A program made the translations under genes and the position numbers. From the NCBI GenBank assembly GCA_001247695.2, contig LGRX02035296.1:1-64000 (forward strand): a stretch of DNA of 64,000 bases, read 5' to 3'. Shown here one piece after another: positions 1 through 8,838 of this stretch; position 1 is the stretch's first letter, and every line of letters begins with the position of its first letter. This stretch comes from Cymbomonas tetramitiformis (taxonomy: Eukaryota > Chlorophyta > Pyramimonadophyceae > Pyramimonadales > Pyramimonadaceae). The notes under the pieces were generated by a model. That model was not told the origin of the DNA and did not search any database. It was given only the letters and a program-made list of their open reading frames with translations.

Positions 1-1575
1 CCTGTAGGGCCGCACCCTGTATCTACACCGCCACGTCCTTGAGCCAGATTTTACTGAGCTCACATTGCCAGCGCTCCTCCCGCGCCGCCACCCAATCACT
101 CACCTGCTCCACCTTAGCATGGGGTATCACATGTTACCCCTCCTTGCTCATGTCGAGGTATTCTTCGCGGAAGTCATCGCAGGCGACACGTGTCAAGCTC
201 TTCTCGTCTCAGGAGTGTTGCCCACTTTGCCTAGGTACCAGGCATAGTCGCTGGGCCAACATACCTTTATCTGGCTGCCAGTGTGGCGCGAGCTTCGGCT
301 TTGCCACGGCGGCCTGAGCTTGACCAGCGGCCTGGAGGGAGTAATATACGGGAATTCGAGATTCGGAATGCCTCGAGCAGCTCGGGCCCTCCGAGCCGAC
401 TAGGAGTGAAGAGGTCCCGGCGCCGAGGCAGGATGATGGTCTCGTCGGACAGCAATTCTAGCTGCTGGAGCCACATCTGTCCCGGCCAGTATGGGGCCAC
501 CACCGTCGTAGTGCACCTTTCCTCCCACTGCCTGCCAGTCACCTCATCGAGCCGCAGTGAGTTGAGCCAGATAATCTCTCCTAGCTAGGAGGAGTCCGAA
601 GAGTCCACGCCCATGCAACCCGGATCCCACCATTGTGTGCTCCAGCACTGAGGCGACCGGGTGGACAGAGCGGATTGCTGCATCTGCTGCATCAACTCCA
701 GGCCCCGCGACGTGAAGTGGTTGGCCATTGCCGCCACTGCCTGGTTGTCGCAGCATTGATGGACAACCTTGCCCGTCAGCTCCCACAGAAACGACTGCAC
801 CATCTTGTAGACGAGCCTCCCGGTTACAGGTTGGTGATGTGCAGGCGCCGCAGCTCCTCCTGTCAGAACCCCTGCGTCGGTCTCAGCACCCCCATCCGAG
901 CAAGCAGGAGTCACTGTGGAGCTTCGCCCTTGCGGCGCCCCTGTCGACCTGGTGCCCATTCCTCCGGAGCTGGGAGACGCACCCACCACTCCACGACTGA
1001 CCATGGCTGCCGCGCGATTACACTTTAGAACCCCATCCCGTCAATGTGGAGAGGACAAAGTATAGCTCCCACAGATACGGTTTCGCCGGAGGCATTGATA
1101 GAGTCAGTAACCCACCCTTGCATCCCCGCGTACACCCCTCCTCCTCGATGAAATCTGCGCTCGCAAGCACCGTCGTGGACTGCCGCGTCAGGCTCCATTG
1201 CAGCTCTCTGAGCTGAACCATGGGGTAGCGGGTGGTGAGGAGTGTGAAGGTGCATTTCAGGGCGTTGTGTCCCGCGGAGCGGCGCCCCCCCAAACTCCAC
1301 CGGGCCGCGCACGTCAGGGTTGTCCTCCAATCAGGCGAGAGTGCTCCTGCAGTACACTCGATCGCCGGCCGCATTGTGCCGGTGCGACAGTGCGGTGCGA
1401 CAGAACCAGCTGCTCGTAGCGCAGTGAAGAATTCGTGCGATCGGAGAGGGGATCGGAGGTCTCGTCGTTGTCCGACGCCAGCATGAAGGCCTGTGGGGAA
1501 AAGGATTCTCTGAAACTTGAGGCACACACGGGGGCCTCCGCAGTGCCTCAAGCTCCGCGTCGCTACTACCCACTT
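1..1575 (-). pseudogene. Decayed, internally deleted DIRS-like retroelement copy
   Basis: Read on the minus strand, this stretch holds scrambled-frame pieces of the same proteins as the element at 3701-8720, in the same order. A gag piece (AELEAL, NPFP, YEQLVL-like) lies near 1130-1575. A short RT/RNase H junction piece (ELYFVLST) lies near 1020-1090. The RNase H piece (VQSFL.ELTGKVV, CDNQAVAAM) lies near 700-850, and the Dam-like tail (VVAPYWPGQMW, RDLFTPSRLGG) near 390-520. At 60-250 the minus strand matches the Tudor-like start of the recombinase. Most of RT is missing, and frames shift several times. The copy runs off the left edge. It is inactive and probably inserted upstream of, or within, the Sec14-type gene. 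Assignment rests on protein-level similarity to the copy in this window. Confidence 0.8.
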
Positions 1576-1696
1576 AGAGGCCTGATTAGGTGTCCCAAGC
1601 AGGCCTGAATCACGGGGTTGTGTGCGCCTCGCCTCGTAGTAGTAGTGATAGCATGTAGTGAGGGTGGCGGGGTGGCTGATCCTGGTGGTTGGACAG

Positions 1697-3153
1697 GTGC
1701 TGATGATTTCAACGGGAGCTGGCCGACACGATTTTATGGTCGGGACAAGTACGGGCACACACTTATAGCAGAGAAGCTGGAGGACCTTCACCTCGGGCGC
1801 ATCAACAAGGAGTACAAACAGGAGCAGGTTTCGCATTTCCGTGTGCAACAGCTGGAGTATATCGCCCACCTCAAGACGCTGGTGAGCAAGGATATCGGCA
1901 AGACGGTGTACAAGCACGTGCACATCATGGACCTCGCCGGCCTCAAGATGTCGCACTTCTCCGGGGAGGTGCTGCTCCCCTCCTCCCTCCCCCCTCTGGC
2001 TCAGAGGCCACACGCAAGCGGGCCCCTGCACACCCTGCGCCTCTGGCTCAGAGGCCGCACACAAGCGGGCCCCTGCACACCCTGCGCCTCTGGCTCAGAG
2101 GCCACACGCAAGCGGGCCCCGGCACACCCTGCGCCTCTGGCTCAGAGGCCACACGCGAGCGGGCCCCTGCACACCCTGCGCCTCTGGCTCAGAGGCCACA
2201 CGCAAGCGGGCCCCTGCACACCCTGCGCCTCTCGCTCAGAGGCCACACGCGAGCGGGCCCCTGCACACCCTGCGCCTCTGGCTCAGAGGCCGCACGCAAG
2301 CGGGCCCCTGCATACCCTGCGCCTCTGGCTCAGAGGCCGCACGCAAGTGGGCCCGGTACTCTCTTTGATTTTATATACCATCGACGCGAGGAGGAAAAAA
2401 TGGATCGCTTCCGGACTCTGTCACGGATCCTTACCGTCGGCGATCAGGGCTGATGGAGGGGCTGTGGGGAGGTGGTACGAGGTGCAGTCACGTGCCCTGG
2501 TGCAGAAGGTGCTGGGAGTGGCAAACGAGCACTACCCCGAGAGTCTGTTTGCACTGTATGTCACCAACGCTCCGATGATCTTCCGCGGCATCTGGTCGGT
2601 GATCAGGGTGTGGCTCCACCCAATCACCCAAAAGAAGGTGACCTCCCTCACCCCGTGTCACTGAAGGTATCCGCGGTCTCTCGGCGACTGTAGGAGAGAG
2701 ACGGCATCCCACTTTAGCGCCGGCGGTCAGGGCGACTCGGGCTCGAAGCTCCACAGTTGAGGGCGCGGGGAGCAGGCCACTCTGCTGAGGCCTTTTGGCG
2801 CTGCGATCCAAATGCGCACGCAGGTGAACATCACGAGCGGGAACCCGAAGTCCGCCATGATGAAGGACGGCATTCCGCTCGAGTCCATTCCGGACTGGCT
2901 CGGCGGGACTAACAAAGGAGCGCTGTTCTACGACGAGCTCAACAAGTATCAGGCGGCGGAGACCGCCAAAGCCAAGGAGGAAGCTGCGGAGAAGAAGAAG
3001 GCGACGGAGGCGGCAGAGGTGGCGAAGGCCGTCGTTGATACCGCCCCTGTCGCTGCCATCTCGCCTTCCCCGGCAGCTGCCCAGCCAGCCGCTGCCTCCG
3101 TCAACCCCCCTGCAGCCTCCAAGACAACTGTCGCTGCGCCGAAGGTGCGTTAG
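1697..3153 (+). CDS. Sec14-like (CRAL-TRIO) lipid-transfer protein, 3' part, three exons
   Basis: Three exons join in phase 0: about 1697-1968, 2488-2637 and 2824-3153 (stop TAG). Donors are gtgctg and gtgacc; acceptors are gtgcag and cacgcag. Exon 1 reads WPTRFYGRDKYGH and later HIMDLAGLKMSHF, the central CRAL-TRIO strand-helix pattern. Exon 2 gives VLGVANEHYPESL and VTNAPMIFRGIW, the typical Sec14 YPE...NAP block. Exon 3 adds the ITSG...IPDWLGGT closing motif, then an alanine/lysine/proline-rich tail of about 75 residues. Sec14 proteins bind and exchange phospholipids such as phosphatidylinositol between membranes. The N-terminal CRAL-TRIO-N helices are not seen, so upstream exons lie left of the DIRS remnant or are lost. 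The exact start of the first visible exon is uncertain. Confidence 0.8.
1994..2355 (+). repeat. 47-bp minisatellite in the Sec14-type gene intron
   Basis: About 7.7 head-to-tail copies of a 47-bp GC-rich unit (CTCTGGCTCAGAGGCCACAC and following) fill most of the intron between 1969 and 2487. Copies differ by a few single bases. The unit contains the short palindrome CTCTGGCTCAGAG. Because 47 is not a multiple of three, an ORF through the array cycles through all three frames and still stays open. That makes intron retention look protein-coding although it probably is not. Confidence 0.9.
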
Positions 3154-3515
3154 GGCGCCAGCTACTTTCCCGGGGAATGTGAGTATAGGCATACATTCAA
3201 CAGGAATATATATGACGCCAGCACCCGGTGACATGCCTTGCATGGAGATATTTCCAGGAGGTACTTTCACGGCGTCGCTTGCGGCATCTTTCGTATGGCC
3301 CTCGTCGTGCGAAGGTGTCAAGCTGTGTTGATGGCGCGTTCTGGCTGCACGAGGCCCTCCTCTGGACGGTAGCAGTGTGACGTGCGCCCGGGCATAGCCA
3401 TGTCAAACCATTGTAATTTGTAGTATTCGCACGTCCTTGGAAACAGACACGTGTGAGTCGTCTGGCTGAGAAAGGGTGGCCAGGCCTCGGAGTGAGAAGA
3501 GCGCTATGGTGAAGG
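3154..3515 (+). other. 3' flank of the Sec14-type gene
   Basis: No gene is seen here. It is likely 3' UTR and spacer. A TGTAA pentamer, the polyadenylation signal typical of many green algae, lies at 3412-3416 about 260 bases after the stop codon. This would fit as the gene's poly(A) signal, but it is a five-base match only. Confidence 0.3.
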
Positions 3516-3625
3516 AAAATGCGAATTTCGTATGAATTTGACTGAACCGCAAACCCATGTTCGAATTTTGCACGATTTTGACTGAAAACTCATTTTGGGC
3601 CAAATTGAGTCAAATTGAGAAACTT
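3516..3625. repeat. Left arm of an inverted repeat flanking the DIRS element
   Basis: This arm is an imperfect reverse complement of about 8745-8838. Shared blocks include GACTGAA.CGCAAACCCATGT and the CAAATTGAG end. The arms bracket the whole DIRS element, so the element either sits inside an older palindromic (MITE-like) sequence or has captured these as outer inverted repeats. Confidence 0.65.
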
Positions 3626-3700
3626 TTAATTCCCGATTAACACATTAAAACGGGGAACACTTCTTAGGAGAATAGTATTCAGGAAGTTTTTCAGTTATTT

Positions 3701-3871
3701 TGGTTAAATTGGAGCCTGCGGAATTTTAGAGGTTTCTGTGCCGGTAGATCGATCAGAGTTTCCTGAGCCGTTAGATCAAAATCAGCAGCTGAGTTAGATC
3801 TAAAGGCTTTACACACGACAGTATTTAGGAGTTCCGCCCGTGGGAATCCGCAGCTCTGTTCTTTTGCCTTC
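3701..3871 (+). repeat. Split direct repeat A1
   Basis: 171-bp left terminal repeat of the DIRS-like element. It is identical to A2 except for one base (TTTAGGAGTT here, TTTAGTAGTT in A2). Confidence 0.92.
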
Positions 3872-3992
3872 GCAAAAGAACTTCACAAGAAATTTTCCTC
3901 GCGGAGAAATTCTTAGTGCGGCACACTGCAAAAAATTTTACCCCACATTTTAACGTTACTGTGGAAGTTTAAACCCTTGACGACTTACTACA

Positions 3993-4901
3993 ATGAACGA
4001 TCAAGAAGGTGAGCAAAGCGCGTCGGAGAACAATGCCGGCGCGGCTGGACAACCGGCTGCGAAGTCCGGGATGGAAGTCCTGTTGGAGCAACAGGGCGAA
4101 ATGATGAAGCTCATGATGAAGCAGATGGAGACTCTCGCAGCGAGAGTTGAAGTCGCGGAGGAGGCGGCAGCGAAAGCCGCTTCGCAGGATGGTGGTTCCG
4201 CTCAGAGCGGAGACGCGGAGTTGGAGGCATTAAAAAAGCTCCCGTATGTTCCACACGTTGAAGGGAATCCGTTCCCTGTGAGACCTGCAACACTGGAGAC
4301 GGACATGCCGCAGATGTACGACCTGTACAACGACAAGACCTACGACGCCCTCTCCAAACGCACCAACTCGTCCATGCGTTACGAGCAGTTGGTGCTTGCC
4401 CCTGCGCTGTCGTACATGCACGATGCGATTGCGTTTTCCGAGGTGACCCTGGACTGGTGTCAAGATGAAAAGGACCCCCCAACGGTGGAGGAATTGAGTG
4501 AGCGCGTTTTCGCAGCGCACAACACGTTTAAGGGCGTTTTTTCGCTCCTGAGCAACCGTTACACCATGTTGCAGCTCAGAGCGAGCATGGAGTCTGATGC
4601 TACGTCGCACGGCGGAGCTGAGGCGTTGCGGGCGAAGTTGGCCTTCATCGAGGAGAAGGTGTACGCAGGCAGCGACGGGTTGGTGAGCGACTCAGTGCTC
4701 ACGAAGTGGTTGAAGGAATTCGACACCACGAAGGCGAAGGCAGTGATGAACACGCACGCCAAGGCCAGCGCCAAAGTTTCGACTTTTCGTGACCGTCAAG
4801 CAGGCAAGGGCAAAGGCGCTGGAAAAGGTGAAGGTGGCCGCGGCAGCGGCAAGGGAGGTAAAGGGTCAGGGCTTGGGCGAGGCGCCCAAGCCCAGACCTA
4901 A
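3993..4901 (+). CDS. DIRS-like element gag-type protein
   Basis: A 302-residue ORF starts at ATG 3993, the first ORF after repeat A1. It should be the nucleocapsid/capsid-like protein of the element, as expected for the first ORF of DIRS elements. An acidic, alanine-rich N-terminus (to about residue 70) contains a predicted coiled coil (QQGEMMKLMMKQMETLAARV). A central globular region carries YEQLVLAPALSYMHDA and FSLLSNRYTMLQLR. The C-terminus from about residue 265 is very rich in Gly, Lys and Arg (GKGKGAGKGEGGRGSGKGGK), fit for nucleic-acid binding in place of zinc knuckles. A broken relative lies at about 1130-1575. The RT ORF begins about 80 bases downstream in another frame. Confidence 0.75.
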   Translation: MNDQEGEQSASENNAGAAGQPAAKSGMEVLLEQQGEMMKLMMKQMETLAARVEVAEEAAAKAASQDGGSAQSGDAELEALKKLPYVPHVEGNPFPVRPATLETDMPQMYDLYNDKTYDALSKRTNSSMRYEQLVLAPALSYMHDAIAFSEVTLDWCQDEKDPPTVEELSERVFAAHNTFKGVFSLLSNRYTMLQLRASMESDATSHGGAEALRAKLAFIEEKVYAGSDGLVSDSVLTKWLKEFDTTKAKAVMNTHAKASAKVSTFRDRQAGKGKGAGKGEGGRGSGKGGKGSGLGRGAQAQT

Positions 4902-4978
4902 CTTTCCGATCACGGAAAGGTTGGACGCCTTCCGCCCCTCGGGGCGTCCAACGGAAAGAGCCCACCCTACAGGAAAGG

Positions 4979-6960
4979 GTGCGGAGTCGAAGGGGGGCAT
5001 GGCGCGCAGCTGGCGCGAACTCCGAGGTGATGGAGTGGATCACCAAAGGGGCCAAGATGCGTTGGGTCGACAAGGCGCCCAAGCCTTTCGATCACGGAGT
5101 GTCTCTGGCCGACGCCACCCCTCAGCAGCTGGAGTGGATGTCCGCAGAGACGGAGAGGTGTCTCAAAACGGGCGCAGGGGTGCGAGCGAGAAGGCGACGA
5201 CACGTATCCCGAGTGTTCCTGGTGCCGAAGCCGGGGACGAACAAGTGGCGTCTTGTGATGGACTTTCGCTGGCTGAACGCGCATTGCGTGAAGTCGCGGT
5301 GCAAGATGGAGACCCTCAAGAAGTTGCGTCGGCTCGCCAAGCCGAACAACTGGTGCATCAGCTTCGACCTCCAGGACGGGTACCATGTCGTGGGGATCGA
5401 CCCCGCCTTCCAGGAGTACATGCAGTTCGACGTGCGGGGGGAGTTATTCCAGTGCGGCGCCCTTCCCTTCGGCTGGAACGACTCGCCACGAATCTTCGTC
5501 AAGGTCATGAAGGTGCTCGTGGAGTGCCTGCGCTCTCCGAGATCCGCGGAGGATCGGCGGGAGGTGCGGAAGCTGCAAAGTGGAAGCAAGGTGCGACGAC
5601 GTTGGGCAGTTCGAAGACGAGCTGGAGGATGCGGCCGCGAGGAGCATCAGCAGGGGGCGCGGGTGCTCCCTTACATGGACGACTTCCTGTTGCTGCTAAG
5701 CAGCAGGATCGAGGCGCTCAGGGCGCGCGAGCTGACATCTCGGGTCTTGGTGAGACTCGGATTGTCGCGCAACGAGAAAAGGGGCAATGGGAGCCGACGC
5801 AGCTGGTGGAGCACCTCGGGCTCGAGGTGGACCTCAAGGCGGGACAGTTCCGCGTGACACCGGCGAGGCTGCAGAAGATTCACCTGCAGTCCAAGGCGCT
5901 TCTCAGCGAGGCGTCGCGACAGCGGAGGTGGCTCCCAGCTCGGAAGCTGGCAGCGTTCACGGGGCTCTGCCAGTCTGTGTATCTGGCAGTCCCTCCGGCG
6001 AGATTGTATCTCAGGGAGCTCCACTTCGTGCTCTCCACGAGGCGGGGATGGGGCGCGAAGGTGAAGCTCACACGGCAGGCGTGGAGCGACATCGAGTGGT
6101 GGCTCAGGCTGCCGGCTCAGAGCCGGTGGAACGGTCGCAAGATCTGGCGCAGCCCCACGAGAGCGAAGGTGCACACCGACGCGTCTCTGTTCGCATGGGG
6201 CGGGGTGCTGAACCTCAAGCACGCGGCAAGAGGATTCTGGTCCGACGAGCTACGGCATCTACACATCACGCACCTGGAGTTGGAGGCCGTGTACAAGACG
6301 GTGCAATCCTTCCTGAGAGAGCTCACCGGCAAGGTGGTGCGCCTCTACTGCGACAACCAGGCGGTGGTGGCCATGCTCTCGCACTTCACGTCGCGCAACC
6401 CGGAGCTGATGCGGCGGATGCGGCGCCTGTGGATCCTGCTGGACTTAAACGACATCGAGCTCCAGGCGAGGTACATCAGAAGCGAGGCAAACGAGTGGGC
6501 CGACCGCTTGTCTCGGGACCGGGACCTGGACGACTGGCGGCTGAACCGCAGGTGGTTTCAGTGGGCGGAGCGGGAATGGCACCAGCACACCGTGGACCGC
6601 TTCGCCTCGGAGCTCTCCGCCCAGCTGCCGCGCTACTACGCACAGTGGCACGACCCGGGGTGCGAGGGCGTGGACTCTTTGGCCTTTTCCTGGCTAGGAG
6701 AGGTCAATTGGGTCAACCCCCCGTGGTCCCTCCTCGACGAGGTGGCGCACAAGCTGCGGGAGGAGAAGTGCGCCGCCACGGTGGTGGCGCCCTACTGGCC
6801 GGGGCAGATGTGGTTCCAGCAGCTGGAGGCCATGGCCGACGAGGTGGTGATCTTGCCCCGGGGCAGGGACCTCTTTACTCCCAGCCGGCTAGGAGGGTCC
6901 GAGCTGCTCGGGGCCTCAGGTTGGGACGGCATCATGTTCCGCATCTCCGCCTCCCGGTGA
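4979..6960 (+). CDS. DIRS-like RT, RNase H and Dam-like methylase polyprotein (one frameshift)
   Basis: This is the replication polyprotein of the element. The RT domain is in the frame opening at 4979. It shows VFLVPKPGTNKWRLVMDFR, SFDLQDGYH, ALPFGWNDSPR and the catalytic LPYMDDFL near 5672. After NEK at about 5785 (AAAAGGGG run) the homologous sequence moves to the other frame, which stays open to TGA at 6960. RNase H follows (HTDASLFAWGG, LELEAVYKTV, YCDNQAVVAM, EANEWADRLSR). Next comes a DIRS-type DNA N6-adenine methylase-like region (WVNPPWSLLDEV, VVAPYWPGQMWF, RDLFTPSRLGG). Gag-RT-RH-methylase-recombinase is the usual DIRS order. The shift may be a one-base deletion or a programmed frameshift. 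Whether the methylase-like part is catalytic is unknown. Confidence 0.85.
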
Positions 6961-6962
6961 GC

Positions 6963-8294
6963 CATTACCTGCAGGATGGGAGGCGGGCAGCCGGGCAGGC
7001 GCCACAGGCGGGGCTGGCGAGTGGCCTCAAGGTGAAGGTGTACTGGCCCCAGGATGATGCCTGGTACACCGGTACCGTGGGTGACACGGGGTCGGACGGC
7101 CTAACCCACATTGCCTACGAGGATGGTGACAAGGAGGACCTGGACATGAGCAAGGAGAGGTATGAGGTGCTCCCGGCAGCGGTGCAGGAGGTGACTAGCT
7201 GGGATGCGGCGCTTCAGGAGCGCTGGAGAGGAGAGTTGGGGGACAGCTCCCTCACTGAGCTGGCAGTGCAGATGCAGGGGGCAGCATTGGGCGGCAAGAC
7301 GGTGGGCAACTACCGGCCGAAGGCTCGGGCCTTCATGGCGTTCTGTGAGGCGGAGGGCAGACAGTGGCTTCCGGCAACGGGGGCCACGGTGAGGCTGTAC
7401 ATTGCTCACATGCTGGACAAGGGCACAGTGCAGGCGTCCAACATGCAGCCCTACCTATCCGCCATCAACAACTACCACGAGGACATGGGGTTCCCCGGGC
7501 CTGCCAGGGGCCGGGCGATCTCCAGAGCAGTGAAGGGCATGGCCCGCCTCCAGGTGCAGGCGGCTGAAGCCGCGGGTGAGGAGCAGACGGTGCGGACCTG
7601 GCTGCCTGCCAGGCATGTCTCGGCAGTGCACGCGCACGGGCTGGGGCTGGAGCCGGTGGGCCGGGCAGCTACGGAGCTGCTCAGGGCGTGCACCTACGTG
7701 GTGTTTGCCTTCGTCACCTTCGGCCGGCCGGAGACGGGCGTCTCCATGCGCAGGGAGCACATCAGCATCACAGGTGAGGACATCTCCGTGGTTCTCCACA
7801 AGGAGAAAGGCAGGGGGCACGTGCGCCTCAGGAGGAGGCTCACCATCCCCGCGGCGGGGGTGGCGGGGCTTGTGCGGCTCCTGCAGCACTGGCAACAGGT
7901 GCGGGATGCCTGTTGGGGGCATCGCCCGGTGACGGGCTCGGAGGTGCAGGGCAGCTACTGGAGGCTGCCGTGGGAGCAGGGAAAGCTCCAGTCGGCGCAA
8001 GCTAATGGCTGGGTGCAGTTGGCATTGGGGAAGCTTGGGTGTGTCCCTCCGGAAGGGGGACACTTCTCTGGCCACAGCACCCGCAAGGGGGCTTGTACCT
8101 GTGCCAGGGCTGTGGGCGCGGCGCTTGAGAAGTGCTGCTTCCTGGGCGGCTGGTCTCAGCTGTCCTCTGCCATCCACTCCTACATTGACCCGGCAGCTGT
8201 TCCCGACGAGCACATGGAGAAGTACTTCGGGTGGACCACTCCGAGATGGCGACAGCAGCAGCAGCGGCAGCCTGGCACAGAGCAGTGTGCCTAA
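6963..8294 (+). CDS. DIRS-like tyrosine recombinase with N-terminal Tudor-like domain
   Basis: Open to TGA-free end TAA/TAG-type stop at 8292-8294; the frame is open far upstream, so no unique start is visible and the coordinate is the point where the RT frame ends. The first part (GLKVKVYWPQDDAWYTGTV, HIAYEDGDKEDL) has the Tudor/Agenet-type pattern of histone-tail or methyl-mark readers. The recombinase follows: an N-terminal DNA-binding part (NYRPKARAFMAFCEAEG), the first catalytic Arg in FAFVTFGRPETG, HxxR in GHSTRKGACTCARA near 8060, and the nucleophile Tyr in SAIHSYIDP near 8183. The enzyme would insert the circular DNA intermediate. The only internal Met before the recombinase (MSKERYEVL) is at 7147, so translation may depend on frameshifting or re-initiation. 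The decayed copy at 1-250 keeps the same Tudor-like block. Confidence 0.85.
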   Translation, partial: HYLQDGRRAAGQAPQAGLASGLKVKVYWPQDDAWYTGTVGDTGSDGLTHIAYEDGDKEDLDMSKERYEVLPAAVQEVTSWDAALQERWRGELGDSSLTELAVQMQGAALGGKTVGNYRPKARAFMAFCEAEGRQWLPATGATVRLYIAHMLDKGTVQASNMQPYLSAINNYHEDMGFPGPARGRAISRAVKGMARLQVQAAEAAGEEQTVRTWLPARHVSAVHAHGLGLEPVGRAATELLRACTYVVFAFVTFGRPETGVSMRREHISITGEDISVVLHKEKGRGHVRLRRRLTIPAAGVAGLVRLLQHWQQVRDACWGHRPVTGSEVQGSYWRLPWEQGKLQSAQANGWVQLALGKLGCVPPEGGHFSGHSTRKGACTCARAVGAALEKCCFLGGWSQLSSAIHSYIDPAAVPDEHMEKYFGWTTPRWRQQQQRQPGTEQCA

Positions 8295-8308
8295 TGATCT
8301 CTGTTACA

Positions 8309-8338
8309 TGGCAATGAGATGTGAAGAGCAAAAGAAAT
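8309..8338 (+). repeat. Split direct repeat B1
   Basis: 30-bp sequence starting TGGCAATGAGATGTGAAGAG just after the recombinase stop codon, identical to B2. A looser match (CAGTGTGCCT) precedes both copies. Confidence 0.88.
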
Positions 8339-8508
8339 GGTTAAATTGGAGCCTGCGGAATTTTAGAGGTTTCTGTGCCGGTAGATCGATCAGAGTTTCC
8401 TGAGCCGTTAGATCAAAATCAGCAGCTGAGTTAGATCTAAAGGCTTTACACACGACAGTATTTAGTAGTTCCGCCCGTGGGAATCCGCAGCTCTGTTCTT
8501 TTGCCTTC
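8338..8508 (+). repeat. Split direct repeat A2
   Basis: 171-bp copy of A1, directly abutting B1. Confidence 0.92.
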
Positions 8509-8690
8509 CCTACCCACCCAACCCAAAAGACTCTAAACATTTTGCCTTAGAAGCTGTGCATCAGCCTAAAAAGCATGTGAAGCTGTGAATCAGCCTAGAA
8601 AAGACATTCCAAAAAGAGATTTTCTCTCACACACTTAAAAGCATGTAAGAAGAAAGCTATTTTTAATGAAATGCTATGCAGTGTGCCTGT

Positions 8691-8720
8691 TGGCAATGAG
8701 ATGTGAAGAGCAAAAGAAAT
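8691..8720 (+). repeat. Split direct repeat B2
   Basis: Second copy of the B1 30-mer, marking the right end of the DIRS-like element. Confidence 0.88.
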
Positions 8721-8744
8721 AATGCGTTGTTGAGAATATAGCAT

Positions 8745-8838
8745 CCCTCAATTTGACTCAAAATGGGGGTTCAGTCAAATTCATGCGAAATGCAGACATG
8801 GGTTTGCGATTCAGTCAAATTTATGCAAAATTTCGTTT
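8745..8838. repeat. Right arm of the inverted repeat flanking the DIRS element
   Basis: Reverse-complement partner of 3516-3625, with substitutions and small gaps. The arm starts just downstream of the B2 repeat of the DIRS element. Confidence 0.65.

Larger units (their letters stand above)
3701..8720 (+). mobile_element. DIRS-order retrotransposon with PAT-like split direct repeats
   Basis: A 5-kb element has the order A1 (3701-3871), gag, RT-RNase H-methylase, tyrosine recombinase, B1 (8309-8338), A2 (8338-8508), B2 (8691-8720). A1 and A2 are 171 bp with one difference. B1 and B2 are identical 30-mers. B1 directly abuts A2, as expected for split direct repeats, which let a circular DNA intermediate be rebuilt after reverse transcription. 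Integration would be by a tyrosine recombinase, not a DDE integrase, and no target duplication is expected or seen. A 182-bp spacer between A2 and B2 is unlike the textbook layout. One frameshift inside RT (near 5785) is the only obvious defect. Confidence 0.9.

Noticed and set aside
1618..2664. Single 348-codon ORF spanning the minisatellite
   Set aside because: The outer parts are Sec14 exons that join seamlessly when the repeat is removed as an intron; the repeat itself has no protein-like pattern.
4789..5780. N-terminal part of a 723-codon ORF overlapping RT
   Set aside because: Only the part after the frameshift (about 5785) matches RT/RNase H. The earlier part is a shadow of the RT frame with low-complexity Arg/Gly/Ala sequence.
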